A stretch of 64,000 bases of DNA from CAZVRZ01 sp964629965 (GTDB lineage: Bacteria; Chloroflexota; Anaerolineae; Anaerolineales; UBA4823), in assembly GCA_964629965.1 (NCBI GenBank), contig CAZVRZ010000003.1:24761-88760 (forward strand), in the 5' to 3' direction. Positions 26,238 to 35,487 of this stretch are shown one piece after another. Position 1 is the first letter of the stretch. Each line of letters begins with the position of its first letter. Both the position numbers and the translations under genes were made by a program. A model generated the notes under the pieces. It did no database searches and had not been told where the DNA came from. It saw only the letters and a list, made by a program, of their open reading frames with translations.

Positions 26238-26954
26238 CTAATGAATAACCGACCGTGCAAGGGTCAGTCCAAACACTTTGTTTACGCCTGCATCTAATAA
26301 CGCCGCTGCGCAGGCGCTCATCGTTGAGCCGGTTGTCGTTACATCATCTACCACGATCACATTTTTGCCTGCAACCACATCCGGATCAGCTCGAAATGCG
26401 CCCATCACATTCTTCTTTCGTTCCTCTGCTGACAAATCCACCTGCGCATGAGTCTCACGAATTCGCTGCAAACCCGCGGGTTGATATGATAAACCCTGCG
26501 CCAGGGAGAGTGGATAAGCCAGTAAAGAGGATTGATTATATCCACGCTCAGCTTTTCGGGCAAGAGCCAAAGGAACGGGAATAACGAGGTGGGCATCCCA
26601 TTCCAGCCTGCGCACCAACATGATCAACGAACAAGCCAGAACATCTGCCAAAGCAAGGTTCTTCTTATACTTTAACTCATGGATAGCCTGTCGCAAAACC
26701 CCGCCAAATACGCCCCAAGAACGCAGCGCAGCGTAAAGAGGCGGCTGCATCGCACATTGCGCACACAAGACCGCATCCGTTTGACTATGACCACACACCG
26801 GGCACAGCGGAGGCTGCACTTCATTCACCTGTGCAGCGCAATCCGCACACCAGCGCATCCCAAATTTACCACACCCACCACACTCTGGAGGGTACAACCA
26901 ATCCAAACCCGTCCAGATCAATCGATATAACCGGTATTGTAACCGCTCTGGCAT
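26238..26954 (-). CDS. ComF family phosphoribosyltransferase-like protein
   Basis: 238 residues. An N-terminal zinc-ribbon region has Cys pairs PECGGCG, CADC, CPVCG and CAQC. The PRTase domain ends with the PRPP loop VIVVDDVTTTGSTM (about 199-212) after RNxxQ-like RGYNQS and RIRETHAQVDLS. In competent bacteria ComF assists DNA uptake in the cytoplasm. It sits directly downstream of the Tad pilus genes on the same strand, which makes a link between the pilus and DNA uptake possible but not proven. Confidence 0.88.
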   Translation of the reverse strand: MPERLQYRLYRLIWTGLDWLYPPECGGCGKFGMRWCADCAAQVNEVQPPLCPVCGHSQTDAVLCAQCAMQPPLYAALRSWGVFGGVLRQAIHELKYKKNLALADVLACSLIMLVRRLEWDAHLVIPVPLALARKAERGYNQSSLLAYPLSLAQGLSYQPAGLQRIRETHAQVDLSAEERKKNVMGAFRADPDVVAGKNVIVVDDVTTTGSTMSACAAALLDAGVNKVFGLTLARSVIH

Positions 26955-27023
26955 AAATATAATCTCTAGTGCCAGAAAACTATAAAGAGGTGCGAGAAAT
27001 AAGCCTCATACGGAAGGTCCTAT

Positions 27024-27974
27024 TTACCCTCCACTGAATACAGCCGCCGCGCCCGAACTGATCAGAATCAAGACGGCCGGTGCCATGAGCACAATACAAA
27101 TCGATGGGAAAATAAAAATACCCATCGGAAGCAACATCTTAATGGGTGCCTCGTGCGCCTTAGCTTCTGCAAGTTGGCGGCGGCGGATACGCATTTGATC
27201 CGATTGAATGCGCAATACCTGCGCCATACTAACGCCCAACTGCTCGCTTTGGATCACCGCAGCGATAAAGCTGGTCATTTCAGGAATGCCCATACGGTCT
27301 GCCATGTCGCGCAGCGCATCACGGCGCAGCTTGCCTAATTGTATCTCGCGGATCACCCGGCCAAAAGCGCGGCCCACTTCGTTATCCCATTTTTCATAAA
27401 CCTTTTGCATGGCAGCTTCAAATCCCAAGCCGGCTTCCACGCAGATGGTCAACAGATCCAATGCATCAGGCATCGATTTTCGCACATCGTCCTGGCGGCG
27501 ATCGATTTTGGATTTGATGAGCAGGTCTGGCAAGTAAAACCCCAGGATAGAGGCTGGAATTGCGAAATAGAGGCCCTTTTCCTGGAACAGGTTACCGTCC
27601 GGTAAGATCCTGCCGAGCAGCAAAAGGAGACCGCCCAAAGGAATACCAAAAAAGCGGAAAGCGAAGAACAGAGTAGGATCTATGTTGCCTGGATTCCCCG
27701 CCATTTCCAACTTTCTAGTAACTTGTTGAATGGCGTTCTGAGGTGTGAACCGCAAGGCAAGCTCACCCAACTTGCGAGCAATGGGGAAGATAATACGTTC
27801 AACAAACGGCTGCTGGAGTTCAATTTGCTCCAACGAAACCGGCGCGCCGCTGTCCATGTAGCCTGCCAACCGGTCTTGCAACGGGTCCGAAGCTTGGGGG
27901 GAACGCAAACCAATAATAACCAATACAATGGCGCCAATAACTACGATTGGTATGATAATCCACAGCAGAGTCAT
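27024..27974 (-). CDS. tadC: Tad pilus inner-membrane protein TadC
   Basis: 316-residue GspF-type membrane protein. Membrane segments are at about 4-23, 100-150 and near 270-310; the cytoplasmic domain has DALDLLTICVEAGLGFEAAM and the conserved EIQLGKLRRDALRDMADR. With TadB it forms the platform that the TadA ATPase drives to polymerise Flp pilin. TadB lies 17 bases upstream. A smooth operon order (pilin, cpaB, cpaE, tadA, tadB, tadC) supports the call. Confidence 0.9.
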   Translation of the reverse strand: MTLLWIIIPIVVIGAIVLVIIGLRSPQASDPLQDRLAGYMDSGAPVSLEQIELQQPFVERIIFPIARKLGELALRFTPQNAIQQVTRKLEMAGNPGNIDPTLFFAFRFFGIPLGGLLLLLGRILPDGNLFQEKGLYFAIPASILGFYLPDLLIKSKIDRRQDDVRKSMPDALDLLTICVEAGLGFEAAMQKVYEKWDNEVGRAFGRVIREIQLGKLRRDALRDMADRMGIPEMTSFIAAVIQSEQLGVSMAQVLRIQSDQMRIRRRQLAEAKAHEAPIKMLLPMGIFIFPSICIVLMAPAVLILISSGAAAVFSGG

Positions 27975-27991
27975 CGCTTGACCTCCAAAAT

Positions 27992-28960
27992 TTATACCTC
28001 AATATCCGCAATCTTCGTCATGGTAAAGTAACCTAACACGATCAATAAAGCGCCGCAAACCAACATTGGAATACCGATCATGCTCGTCTCAGGATTAAAG
28101 AAGTTCATCATGTAAGGGCGATTCAAGAAATACAAACCGAAAGAGAGAAAGATGGGCATGGCGGCAAGAAACTTACCGGACATCATCACCTGAGAAACCA
28201 TCACTTTGATCTCACCCTTGATACGCACGCGCTCGCGAATGGTATGTGTAATAGTATCGAGGATCTCTGCCAGGTTACCACCCACTTCGCGTTGAACATT
28301 CATGGCAGTTACCACCAGATCCAGGTCTTTACTGGGGATACGCCGGGTCAAATTCTCCAACGCGCGCTCCATCGGCACGCCAAGCTGCATTTCCTGAACC
28401 ACACGTCGAAATTCGTCTGATATCGGAGATGGCAGTTCTTTGCTGACTGACTCCAAGGCTTGCATGGTAGAATATCCGGCCCGCAAACCGTTGACAACCA
28501 GGTTCAGCATATCGCCAAGTTGAAAGTCAAAGCGCTCCAAACGCTTGCCCTGCTCGCGGCGCACATAGACGCCCGGCGCCACCAGGCCAACCACACCACC
28601 GATCAGAGCAGAAAGAACGCTCCGCCCCCCGAACCACCAGGCGATAAAACCAACACCGAAGGCAGCAATGATCATCACTGCAATATATTCGCCGGCGCGC
28701 AGCTTAAGATCGGCGCGCGCCAACGATTTCGATAGATTCTGGCCCCAGGTGAAACGATTGGCGGTAGTATTTATCCAATCGGTCATGGGAGTGGCCTGCT
28801 CTTTGGAGAGCCGCGCCGCGCTTCCCCCCTCTTCTTCTGTAAAGGTCTTCAGGCGGTCGTCAACCAGCTTGCGCTCTTCCCGAGAGGAAACAACCAGGCC
28901 TATGATCAATAACAGGAAGAGAATGACTCCTCCGATGATCAAGATGGTTGTCATGTTCAT
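27992..28960 (-). CDS. tadB: Tad pilus inner-membrane protein TadB
   Basis: 322-residue GspF-type protein with an N-terminal anchor (about 5-25), two central membrane segments (about 92-130) and a C-terminal pair (about 265-318). The cytoplasmic block FQLGDMLNLVVNGLRAGYSTM and later TRRIPSKDLDLVVTAMNVQ are typical of TadB. It pairs with TadC as the platform for pilus assembly. It begins 27 bases after the end of tadA. Confidence 0.9.
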   Translation of the reverse strand: MNMTTILIIGGVILFLLLIIGLVVSSREERKLVDDRLKTFTEEEGGSAARLSKEQATPMTDWINTTANRFTWGQNLSKSLARADLKLRAGEYIAVMIIAAFGVGFIAWWFGGRSVLSALIGGVVGLVAPGVYVRREQGKRLERFDFQLGDMLNLVVNGLRAGYSTMQALESVSKELPSPISDEFRRVVQEMQLGVPMERALENLTRRIPSKDLDLVVTAMNVQREVGGNLAEILDTITHTIRERVRIKGEIKVMVSQVMMSGKFLAAMPIFLSFGLYFLNRPYMMNFFNPETSMIGIPMLVCGALLIVLGYFTMTKIADIEV

Positions 28961-28986
28961 AGCTTCAACTCCATCTATTCAGAATA

Positions 28987-30399
28987 TCAATACCGGCGGC
29001 GTTCACCAATCCCAAAGATAGCAGGGGGCAGGTGAATGCCGGCAGACTCAATCTTATCCATAAATTTCGGGCGCAGACCGGTCGGTCGCAAGCGACCAAC
29101 GATCTTTCCACCTTCGAATCCTACTTGCTCGAACACGAACAAATCTGTCATGGTGATAACATCGCCTTCCATGCCGCTCACTTCGGTAATGTTAACGATC
29201 TTGCGGCTGCCATCTCGCATACGCTCCTGGTGGACAATGAGATCAATAGCAGATGCAACCTGTTCACGGATCGCTTTCACGGGCAAATCATAGCCCGCCA
29301 TCATCACCATCGTTTCCATGCGAGCAAGCGTATCACGCGGCGAGTTGGAGTGGGCCGTAGTCATCGAGCCATCGTGACCGGTATTCATGGCCTGGAGCAT
29401 GTCTAGTGCAGCCTCATCACGAATCTCGCCTACCACAATCCGATCGGGGCGCATACGCAAGCAGTTAATCACCAGGGCTCGGATGGTTACCTCGCCGCGG
29501 CCTTCAATGTTGGGCGGGCGAGATTCCAGCGTCACCACATGTTCTTGTCGCAACTGAAGCTCAGCCGCATTTTCGACCGTAACGATGCGCTCATCACCCG
29601 GAATAAAACCGGACAGGATGTTCAACAGGGTGGTCTTGCCAGAACCAGTACCGCCAGATATCACGATATTCAAACTGGCTTCCACACAGGCTTTGAGAAA
29701 TTGAACGGCCTCAGAAGTAATTGTCCCAAAGTTGATTAACTGGTCAATCGTGATCGGGTTCTTTGAAAATTTACGAATCGTCAACACCGGGCCAACCAGC
29801 GAGATCGGTGGAATCACTGCATTCACACGGGAGCCATCTGCCAGGCGAGCATCGACATACGGGCTGGATTCATCGATTCGGCGGCCCAGAGGCGCAACAA
29901 TACGGTCGATAATCCGCATGACATGCTCATCGTTCTCAAAGGTAACCGGTAATCGTTCGATCTTGCCCTTTCGCTCGACATAGACATTCTTAGCGCCATT
30001 CACCATCACTTCAGTAATTGTCTCGTCTTCCAAAATCGTGGATAACGGTCCCAGGCCAAGAATTTCTGCTGTAATCGCCTCAAACAAACGATGCTTTTCC
30101 GGGCGTGAAAGTACAATATTCTCTTCTGCCAGAACCTGCTCAAACAATTCCAAAATCGTATTACGAACCTCGTTCGTTTTCGTGACATCTGTAGCCGGGT
30201 CAAGCTCGGACAATAAACGGTTCTGGACGCGTGTTTTCAAATCAATATAGGCGTCCTTTTGAGCGCTGGTACCTGGGGCAGCCACGCGCCTTGCCTGCAG
30301 AGACATCAGGCGAGATTTACTGTCACTATCGCCCTGTTCTTGTCCAGAGCCGGAGGGCTGCTGCCCTCCGCCTTGTTCAAGTCTTTTTAACAACGACAT
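28987..30399 (-). CDS. tadA: Tad pilus assembly ATPase TadA/CpaF
   Basis: 470-residue secretion ATPase. The Walker A loop GGTGSGKT is at about 249-256; the Asp box and Walker B ([19 protein letters not shown]) and His box ([15 protein letters not shown]) follow. Its hexamer powers assembly of Flp pili, and in some bacteria retraction too. The ATG at 30399 is 7 bases after GGAGG; the longer frame to 30429 is less likely. Residues 1-50 are Gln/Gly/Ser-rich and probably disordered. Confidence 0.94.
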   Translation of the reverse strand: MSLLKRLEQGGGQQPSGSGQEQGDSDSKSRLMSLQARRVAAPGTSAQKDAYIDLKTRVQNRLLSELDPATDVTKTNEVRNTILELFEQVLAEENIVLSRPEKHRLFEAITAEILGLGPLSTILEDETITEVMVNGAKNVYVERKGKIERLPVTFENDEHVMRIIDRIVAPLGRRIDESSPYVDARLADGSRVNAVIPPISLVGPVLTIRKFSKNPITIDQLINFGTITSEAVQFLKACVEASLNIVISGGTGSGKTTLLNILSGFIPGDERIVTVENAAELQLRQEHVVTLESRPPNIEGRGEVTIRALVINCLRMRPDRIVVGEIRDEAALDMLQAMNTGHDGSMTTAHSNSPRDTLARMETMVMMAGYDLPVKAIREQVASAIDLIVHQERMRDGSRKIVNITEVSGMEGDVITMTDLFVFEQVGFEGGKIVGRLRPTGLRPKFMDKIESAGIHLPPAIFGIGERRRY

Positions 30400-30449
30400 A
30401 ACCCAACCTCCATAAAACGAAATCTGCAACCAGCCAGCACTCTGGGCAA

Positions 30450-31664
30450 TTATTCTCCCAATTCCAAAATCCGTTGGCGGATCAATTCTGCAAGCTGCAG
30501 AATACTGCGAGCAATCGGTTTGGACTTGTCCGCCAGGATAAAAGGAGTACCACGGTTCACCGAAGGAATCACCGTACGATCATCAAATGGGATCGTTGTA
30601 ACGACCTCTTGCTTGAAGTTTTCGCCGATCTTCTCAGGGGTGATCCCAATGCGCCGATCAAAACGGTTCATAATGAACAGGATCCGTTTGCGATGGATAC
30701 CCAGGGCATCGGAAAGATCAAGGAACAGACGCGCACTTTTAATGGCCGGGATTTCCTGGGTTGTAACCAGGACAATCACATCGCTGGCATCAATGGCAGC
30801 CAGGGTAATATCCGTTAAGGCCGGGGTCGCATCAATCACAATATATCCAAAAAAGTGCCGCAAGGCATTGATCACTTTACCAAACTGATCACCCGTCACA
30901 CCTTCTGCATATTCCGGGCGGAATGGCGCAGGCAGGACTTTGATACCAGAAGCAGAATGCTTCATGAGCACACTTTCAATAACCTCAGCTTCCAGCTCAT
31001 CGACCCGCGGCGCCAAGTCTACCATGCTGAATTTGCCTTGCTCATTCAACATGATCGCCACATCTCCAAACTGCAGGTTACCATCCACCAGAACAGTGGA
31101 GGTATCCTCATTGTGCATGGCAATCGCCAGGTTTGTGGCCAGCGTGGTACAGCCAGAGCCACCTTTGGGGCTGTAGATCAGGATCACGCGGCCATTCATG
31201 CTGGCAGTGTGCCCCGATGATGCCAGTCCAGCCGTTGCCTGTTGAACAGGCGTAGTCTGAATCGCCTTTGCGCGCTCTTCATGCGCCATCAGGCCCGCTC
31301 GGCGAACTGCGGAAGTCAGTTCGTCCACGGTGGGAGGCTTGGCTAGGAAGTCGCGGGCTCCTGCCAACATCGCCCGGCGCATATAATTCGGATCGCTTTG
31401 CACAGACAGGATCACAATTTGAATGTATGGCAGTATTTTGCGAATGGCTTCCGTCGCAGCAATACCATCCATGTCTGGCATGTTGATATCCATCAGAATT
31501 ACATCTGGCTTGATCTCCTTTGCCAGGTCCAAACCCTCGCGGCCAGTTCGAGCCACACCAACAACTTCAACATCGTTCTCGAATTGCAGCAGTTTACGGA
31601 TATTTTCTCGCGTCTCCGCGATATCATCGACAATGATGACCCGAATCTTTTGACCTGTTGCCAT
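30450..31664 (-). CDS. CpaE/TadZ-like protein: receiver domain plus degenerate MinD ATPase domain
   Basis: 404 residues. A response-regulator receiver domain (1-125) keeps the phosphoacceptor D59 (VILMDINMPDMDG), the acidic pair at D13/D14 and K109. After a linker, a MinD-like domain begins with IYSPKGGSGCTT: the signature lysine K167 is present, but the P-loop lysine is Cys172. TadZ/CpaE proteins commonly have atypical P-loops and place the Tad machine in the cell. It lies between cpaB and tadA, the usual position. Phosphorylation by a kinase such as that at 33517-34587 is possible. Confidence 0.88.
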   Translation of the reverse strand: MATGQKIRVIIVDDIAETRENIRKLLQFENDVEVVGVARTGREGLDLAKEIKPDVILMDINMPDMDGIAATEAIRKILPYIQIVILSVQSDPNYMRRAMLAGARDFLAKPPTVDELTSAVRRAGLMAHEERAKAIQTTPVQQATAGLASSGHTASMNGRVILIYSPKGGSGCTTLATNLAIAMHNEDTSTVLVDGNLQFGDVAIMLNEQGKFSMVDLAPRVDELEAEVIESVLMKHSASGIKVLPAPFRPEYAEGVTGDQFGKVINALRHFFGYIVIDATPALTDITLAAIDASDVIVLVTTQEIPAIKSARLFLDLSDALGIHRKRILFIMNRFDRRIGITPEKIGENFKQEVVTTIPFDDRTVIPSVNRGTPFILADKSKPIARSILQLAELIRQRILELGE

Positions 31665-31679
31665 ATCTGAATATGCCTG

Positions 31680-32996
31680 CTATGGAACCGGCGTTGGGTC
31701 TGGCAGGCGAGAATCGTTTGCCAGCTCGGGGGCGATCAATTCATCCACTCTGGGCTGCATACCATAAGGCAGCTTTACAGGCACCGGGATGCGATAAACA
31801 TCTAGCAGATACTGCAGAGTAACAGCATCCGTATTGTACAAGGCGCCATCATCCTCAGGAGATCGCAAAGCCAGGGTTAATTCAGCGCCGGCATAAATCA
31901 AGTAGTTCAATGCGACCGCCTGTTGCGGTGAGACGATCAGGGTGATGATGTCTGGAGGATAAGGATTCTTCGTTACTGCCGGTTCTTCGGTCGGCTCGGC
32001 TTCTGCCGTGGTGCCTCCCAAAGCGCCTAAGCCACCGGCTGCTTCGCCTTCAGCGGTAGTCGTTTCACCAGTGGTAGCTACGACGGCAACTTCCTTTTCT
32101 TTCTCTGCTTCTTCTTCCCATGGCAGAGCAAAAGTGCCCACTTGCAGCACGATCACATCCTCGACCAGGGTTTGGCTCACCAGGCGGGGCCGCTGTGGCT
32201 CAGAAGGAACCAGGTAGAAAGTTTCTTCCAACAGAGGATCTGCCGAGGTGCGGCCTTCGGGAGAGGCTGCACCGCCGGCCACTACCTGAGCGTTCATCGT
32301 GCGACCAAATTCTCCCAAATCAGCAACCTGCGCGCTGATGGCTGTCTGCTGCGTAGCGCCTGAGGAGGCCTGGCCACCTTCGATATCATTCAGGCTGGAG
32401 CTTTGGGTTGCAGTCTGCTGTCCCAGGCCTATCAAGGCTGCCGGCCCCGGAGCGATAATAGCTGCCGTATTGTTGGGCAGAATAGATTGGAAGGATGTGT
32501 CCATATCGGCCAACATCAAGTTGACAATAATGTTAACATGATCGCCCCGGCGTGGAGCGTAAGAAATGCTACTTAAGCGGCTGATCGGGATCGAGATTGC
32601 CACCTTTCCTTTGGGAATTAGCAAGGCGGCATCAGAACCGGTGCGTGAAAGTTGACTGGAGGTTGCCGCCAGCATATTGGCCGTCAGCAAGATACCCGAA
32701 TCCAAATCGAACTTGGTCACCTGGCCTTCAACTTCCGTAATGTCTGTGAACATACCATCCAGGCGCAGTTCCTCCTGGATCGGCACTGTTCCCAACACAT
32801 CTGCGGTAAGCTTGGTGCCACGCGCGACTTTCTGGGTGATAACCACAACATCAATCGTGGTTATTTCAGGAGTGGGCGTGGGAAGTTCTTCCTGGGGCTT
32901 GCCTCCCGTCAGCAAACCCTGGGAGTAAACAAACACCAGGGCCGCAATGGCTACTAATACGAGAATTAGGATTATGATCAATCGACCGCGACGCAT
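31680..32996 (-). CDS. cpaB: Flp pilus assembly protein CpaB/RcpC
   Basis: 438 residues. An N-terminal membrane anchor (about 5-25) is followed by a Thr/Pro-rich linker and an SAF domain (about 50-110, ARGTKLTADVLGTVPIQEE, then GILLTANML). Insertions rich in Ala, Gly, Thr and Glu (about 170-350) separate two blocks with KGKVAISIPISRLSSISYAP and ITLIVSPQQAVALNYLIYAG, typical of RcpC/CpaB. The protein faces outside the membrane and probably guides the pilus through the wall. GGAGG precedes the ATG at 32996; the frame could extend to 33014. No secretin gene accompanies it. Confidence 0.88.
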   Translation of the reverse strand: MRRGRLIIILILVLVAIAALVFVYSQGLLTGGKPQEELPTPTPEITTIDVVVITQKVARGTKLTADVLGTVPIQEELRLDGMFTDITEVEGQVTKFDLDSGILLTANMLAATSSQLSRTGSDAALLIPKGKVAISIPISRLSSISYAPRRGDHVNIIVNLMLADMDTSFQSILPNNTAAIIAPGPAALIGLGQQTATQSSSLNDIEGGQASSGATQQTAISAQVADLGEFGRTMNAQVVAGGAASPEGRTSADPLLEETFYLVPSEPQRPRLVSQTLVEDVIVLQVGTFALPWEEEAEKEKEVAVVATTGETTTAEGEAAGGLGALGGTTAEAEPTEEPAVTKNPYPPDIITLIVSPQQAVALNYLIYAGAELTLALRSPEDDGALYNTDAVTLQYLLDVYRIPVPVKLPYGMQPRVDELIAPELANDSRLPDPTPVP

Positions 32997-33192
32997 ATTT
33001 CTGCCTCCACTCAATTCTTATTTTTACAATCTATATTGTAATCATACGCTTTTTGCATTAAAAGTCAAGCAAACTACAGTACCACCGATTTTACTCTCTG
33101 TAACTATCCAGACTATAAAAAACCTTTTAAGTTATAGTAAGTCTACTAGATTTATGCAATATGCGCCACCCTCCGATCAAAGAATGATCAAC

Positions 33193-33226
33193 AAAAGAGG
33201 CCCTGCTCTTGTGAAACAGGGCCTCT
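33193..33226 (-). terminator. terminator between the pilin gene and cpaB
   Basis: AGAGGCCCTG (33196-33205) and CAGGGCCTCT (33217-33226) make a perfect 10-bp stem, followed on the minus strand by TTTT. It lies 23 bases after the pilin stop. It probably ends most pilin transcripts while some continue into the assembly genes, setting the excess of pilin over machinery. Confidence 0.75.
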
Positions 33227-33248
33227 CCGCTATGAACAACTGAACCAA

Positions 33249-33401
33249 TTAGGTGGACAGACCGGAGATAATGCGGCTGAACACGTTTGAAATCTGGCTT
33301 CCGACCAGAGCGAGAACGATGATCAAAACAACGGCTACCAGAACAATAATCAAAGCATACTCAACCATACCCTGGCCCTTTTCCTTAGGGGCGAATAACA
33401 T
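33249..33401 (-). CDS. flp: Flp-type pilin (50 residues)
   Basis: A 50-residue type IVb pilin. After a short leader MLFAPKEKGQ comes the processing region GMVEYALIIVLVAVVLIIV, carrying the conserved Glu-Tyr pair of Flp pilins, then a hydrophobic helix and the tail VGSQISNVFSRIISG. Cleavage by a prepilin peptidase (not in this window) would give the mature pilin, the main subunit of the Tad pilus. A strong GGAGG at 33411-33415, promoter and terminator surround it. Confidence 0.93.
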   Translation of the reverse strand: MLFAPKEKGQGMVEYALIIVLVAVVLIIVLALVGSQISNVFSRIISGLST

Positions 33402-33453
33402 AGGAATTTACCTCCTTTCTTCAAAAATGGGTTCAACAACTAGAACCATTAAT

Positions 33454-33482
33454 ATTCTACACAATTAAAACCTGTTTGTAAA
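33454..33482 (-). promoter_or_regulatory. promoter for the pilin gene
   Basis: On the minus strand TTTACA (33477-33482), 17 bases, TAGAAT (33454-33459): five of six matches in each box with ideal spacing. Start would be near 33447, leaving a leader of about 46 bases before the pilin ATG. Confidence 0.7.
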
Positions 33483-33516
33483 CTTACAGTTTTGTTATAA
33501 AACTTTCAAGGTCTTT

Positions 33517-34587
33517 TCAGGCCATACTCTCGCTAAAATCAGCCGGCACGGAGAATGATACCCGGGTGCCTTTTCCTGACCCACTGCTGACATCCATCTC
33601 GCCGCCCAGCATTTCTACCCGGTCACGAATCACTTTCAGGCCCATCCCACCTTTGTCTGTCACAGATTTCACCTCAAAACCCACGCCATTATCATCCACC
33701 ATCACTCGCACTTCTTCAGCAGCCGCGTCGATCTGCACCTTAACCTGTGTTGCCTGGCTGTGCCGGGATATATTGGTGAGCAGTTCCTGGATAGCCCGAA
33801 ATATCATCACTTCCAGGTAAGAGACCAACCGTTTGTCGATCCCGGTATTCGAGAAGCGCACATCCATCTTGGTCTGCTCTTGAAAAGCCTGCACATAACG
33901 ATTTAAAGTCGGCACCAGGCCTAAATCGTCTAACATCATTGGGCGTAATTCAAATATAAAGTCGCGTACTTTTTGGAATGTGGTTGAGGCCGAGGCTTTT
34001 AAACTCGTCAATTCTTCTCGCGCCTTGTCCTGGTCTTTATCAAACAGGCGCGTTGCAATTTCGGTCTGCAAAATAAAATTGGATAAAGCCTGCGCCGGGC
34101 CATCGTGCATCGCCCGCGCCAACCGCTGGCGTTCGGCTTCTTGAGCACGTAACATCATCTCGACCGTTTCTGCCGTGGCGGTATGAGTGGCCTTTGACGG
34201 CGTTTCCGACAAGGTGAGCGATTCCAAATCGCCCATCACCCGCTCCAATGTGGCATGGTAGCGGGTCAAGTTTCCATGATCGCTCTGCAATTTATCCAAC
34301 TGCCCACGCATCACAAATAAACGCTGCTGAGTGTCCAAGGCATTCTCGTATGCATTGCGGATATCGGTGCGCGGCAGGCTCTCAAACTGCGCCTGGGCTT
34401 GCTGGAGCTGAACGGTAACGGTCGCATTGCGTTGCGCCAACTTGTTGACATCTACCTGGCTTTGCTCGATCATCAATTCAATCTCACGGATCTCTCGCTG
34501 GAGATTATCCAATTCGAACTTGCTGGTCTCCCGCAGCATCTCCAACATGGATGCGCTTTCATTCGATTGCTCTGCCGAAGTCGCCAT
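33517..34587 (-). CDS. cytoplasmic sensor histidine kinase, DegS/NarL-partner type
   Basis: 356 residues without membrane segments. An N-terminal coiled coil (about 15-120) leads to a HisKA_3 dimerisation domain with the phosphorylated H161 in RQRLARAMHDGPAQALSN. The ATPase domain has the N box (EVMIFRAIQELLTNISRHS), the G1 box DDNGVGFE and GGMGLKVIRDRVEMLGG. The layout matches DegS, a soluble sensor of internal or surface signals. The ATG at 34587 is preferred. The partner regulator gene ends 7 bases upstream, and the Tad pilin gene is next downstream. Confidence 0.88.
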   Translation of the reverse strand: MATSAEQSNESASMLEMLRETSKFELDNLQREIREIELMIEQSQVDVNKLAQRNATVTVQLQQAQAQFESLPRTDIRNAYENALDTQQRLFVMRGQLDKLQSDHGNLTRYHATLERVMGDLESLTLSETPSKATHTATAETVEMMLRAQEAERQRLARAMHDGPAQALSNFILQTEIATRLFDKDQDKAREELTSLKASASTTFQKVRDFIFELRPMMLDDLGLVPTLNRYVQAFQEQTKMDVRFSNTGIDKRLVSYLEVMIFRAIQELLTNISRHSQATQVKVQIDAAAEEVRVMVDDNGVGFEVKSVTDKGGMGLKVIRDRVEMLGGEMDVSSGSGKGTRVSFSVPADFSESMA

Positions 34588-34594
34588 ATCCTTT

Positions 34595-35296
34595 TTACTC
34601 CTGCGATTGCGAATTTTGCTGATACAGGCGTACCCATCCTCGCCGTAATGCATAGACCGCCGCCTGGGTGCGATCTTCCACGCCTAATTTCCGTAGAATG
34701 GCAGTCACATGGTTCTTCACCGTTTGGTGACTGATGCCAAGCAAAACGGCTATTTCCTTATTGCTCATACCTTTTGTCACAAAATTGAGCACTTCCATCT
34801 CACGCGTAGAGAGAGGCGAGTACAGAGAAACATCATCACTATAATAATACTGTGAAGTATCCGCATGGTCAGCCAGCCAATCCTGGAACTGAGAAGTGTC
34901 CATCACCTGATCACCCAGGATATGCTTCCCCTGGATCACCCAGCGAATGATATCGGCCAGCTTTTCCGGTTGAATATCCTTAGAACAATACGCCGAGGCT
35001 CCCGAGCGGACTGCATGGATTTTTTGTTCTTGATCATCATAAGCTGTAAGCAAGATCACCTTTGTTTGCAGATGATCGAGCCCCACCTGCCGGGTGACCT
35101 GCTGCCCATTCATGAGAGGCAGGTTCACATCGACGATAGCTACCATGGGATGAAGCGAACGGATGAGTTCTAATCCTTCTTCCCCATCCTTGGCCTGGCC
35201 GATTACATCAAAATCGGGCTCAATCGCCAGAGCATTAACAACTCCCTGGCGAAATAATGGGTGATCATCAACAACAACTAAGGTAATTCGAGTCAT
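34595..35296 (-). CDS. NarL/DegU-type response regulator
   Basis: 233 residues. The receiver domain (1-125) has the acidic pair D10/D11, phosphoacceptor D56 (VAIVDVNLP) and the switch Thr in LLTAYDD. The LuxR-type helix-turn-helix (about 165-228) reads LSTREMEVLNFVTKGMSNKE and ISHQTVKNHVTAILRKLGV. It is cotranscribed with the kinase at 33517-34587 and probably controls neighbouring pilus genes (inferred from position). Confidence 0.92.
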   Translation of the reverse strand: MTRITLVVVDDHPLFRQGVVNALAIEPDFDVIGQAKDGEEGLELIRSLHPMVAIVDVNLPLMNGQQVTRQVGLDHLQTKVILLTAYDDQEQKIHAVRSGASAYCSKDIQPEKLADIIRWVIQGKHILGDQVMDTSQFQDWLADHADTSQYYYSDDVSLYSPLSTREMEVLNFVTKGMSNKEIAVLLGISHQTVKNHVTAILRKLGVEDRTQAAVYALRRGWVRLYQQNSQSQE

Positions 35297-35487
35297 TCAG
35301 TTGGTTCCCGGTTTATGCTCCATCAATATCATCATACTTGACAGTATAGCACAGAAAAAACTGCAAGCAACCATCTCAAAGAGTTGACCGTTCCTATTTT
35401 AACCCCGAAATCACTTTTTGTAACGAAATATTCGCGTGAAAGAAATGATCTGGTAGAATCTCATTAGCCTGCCAAAGATATCGCAAT

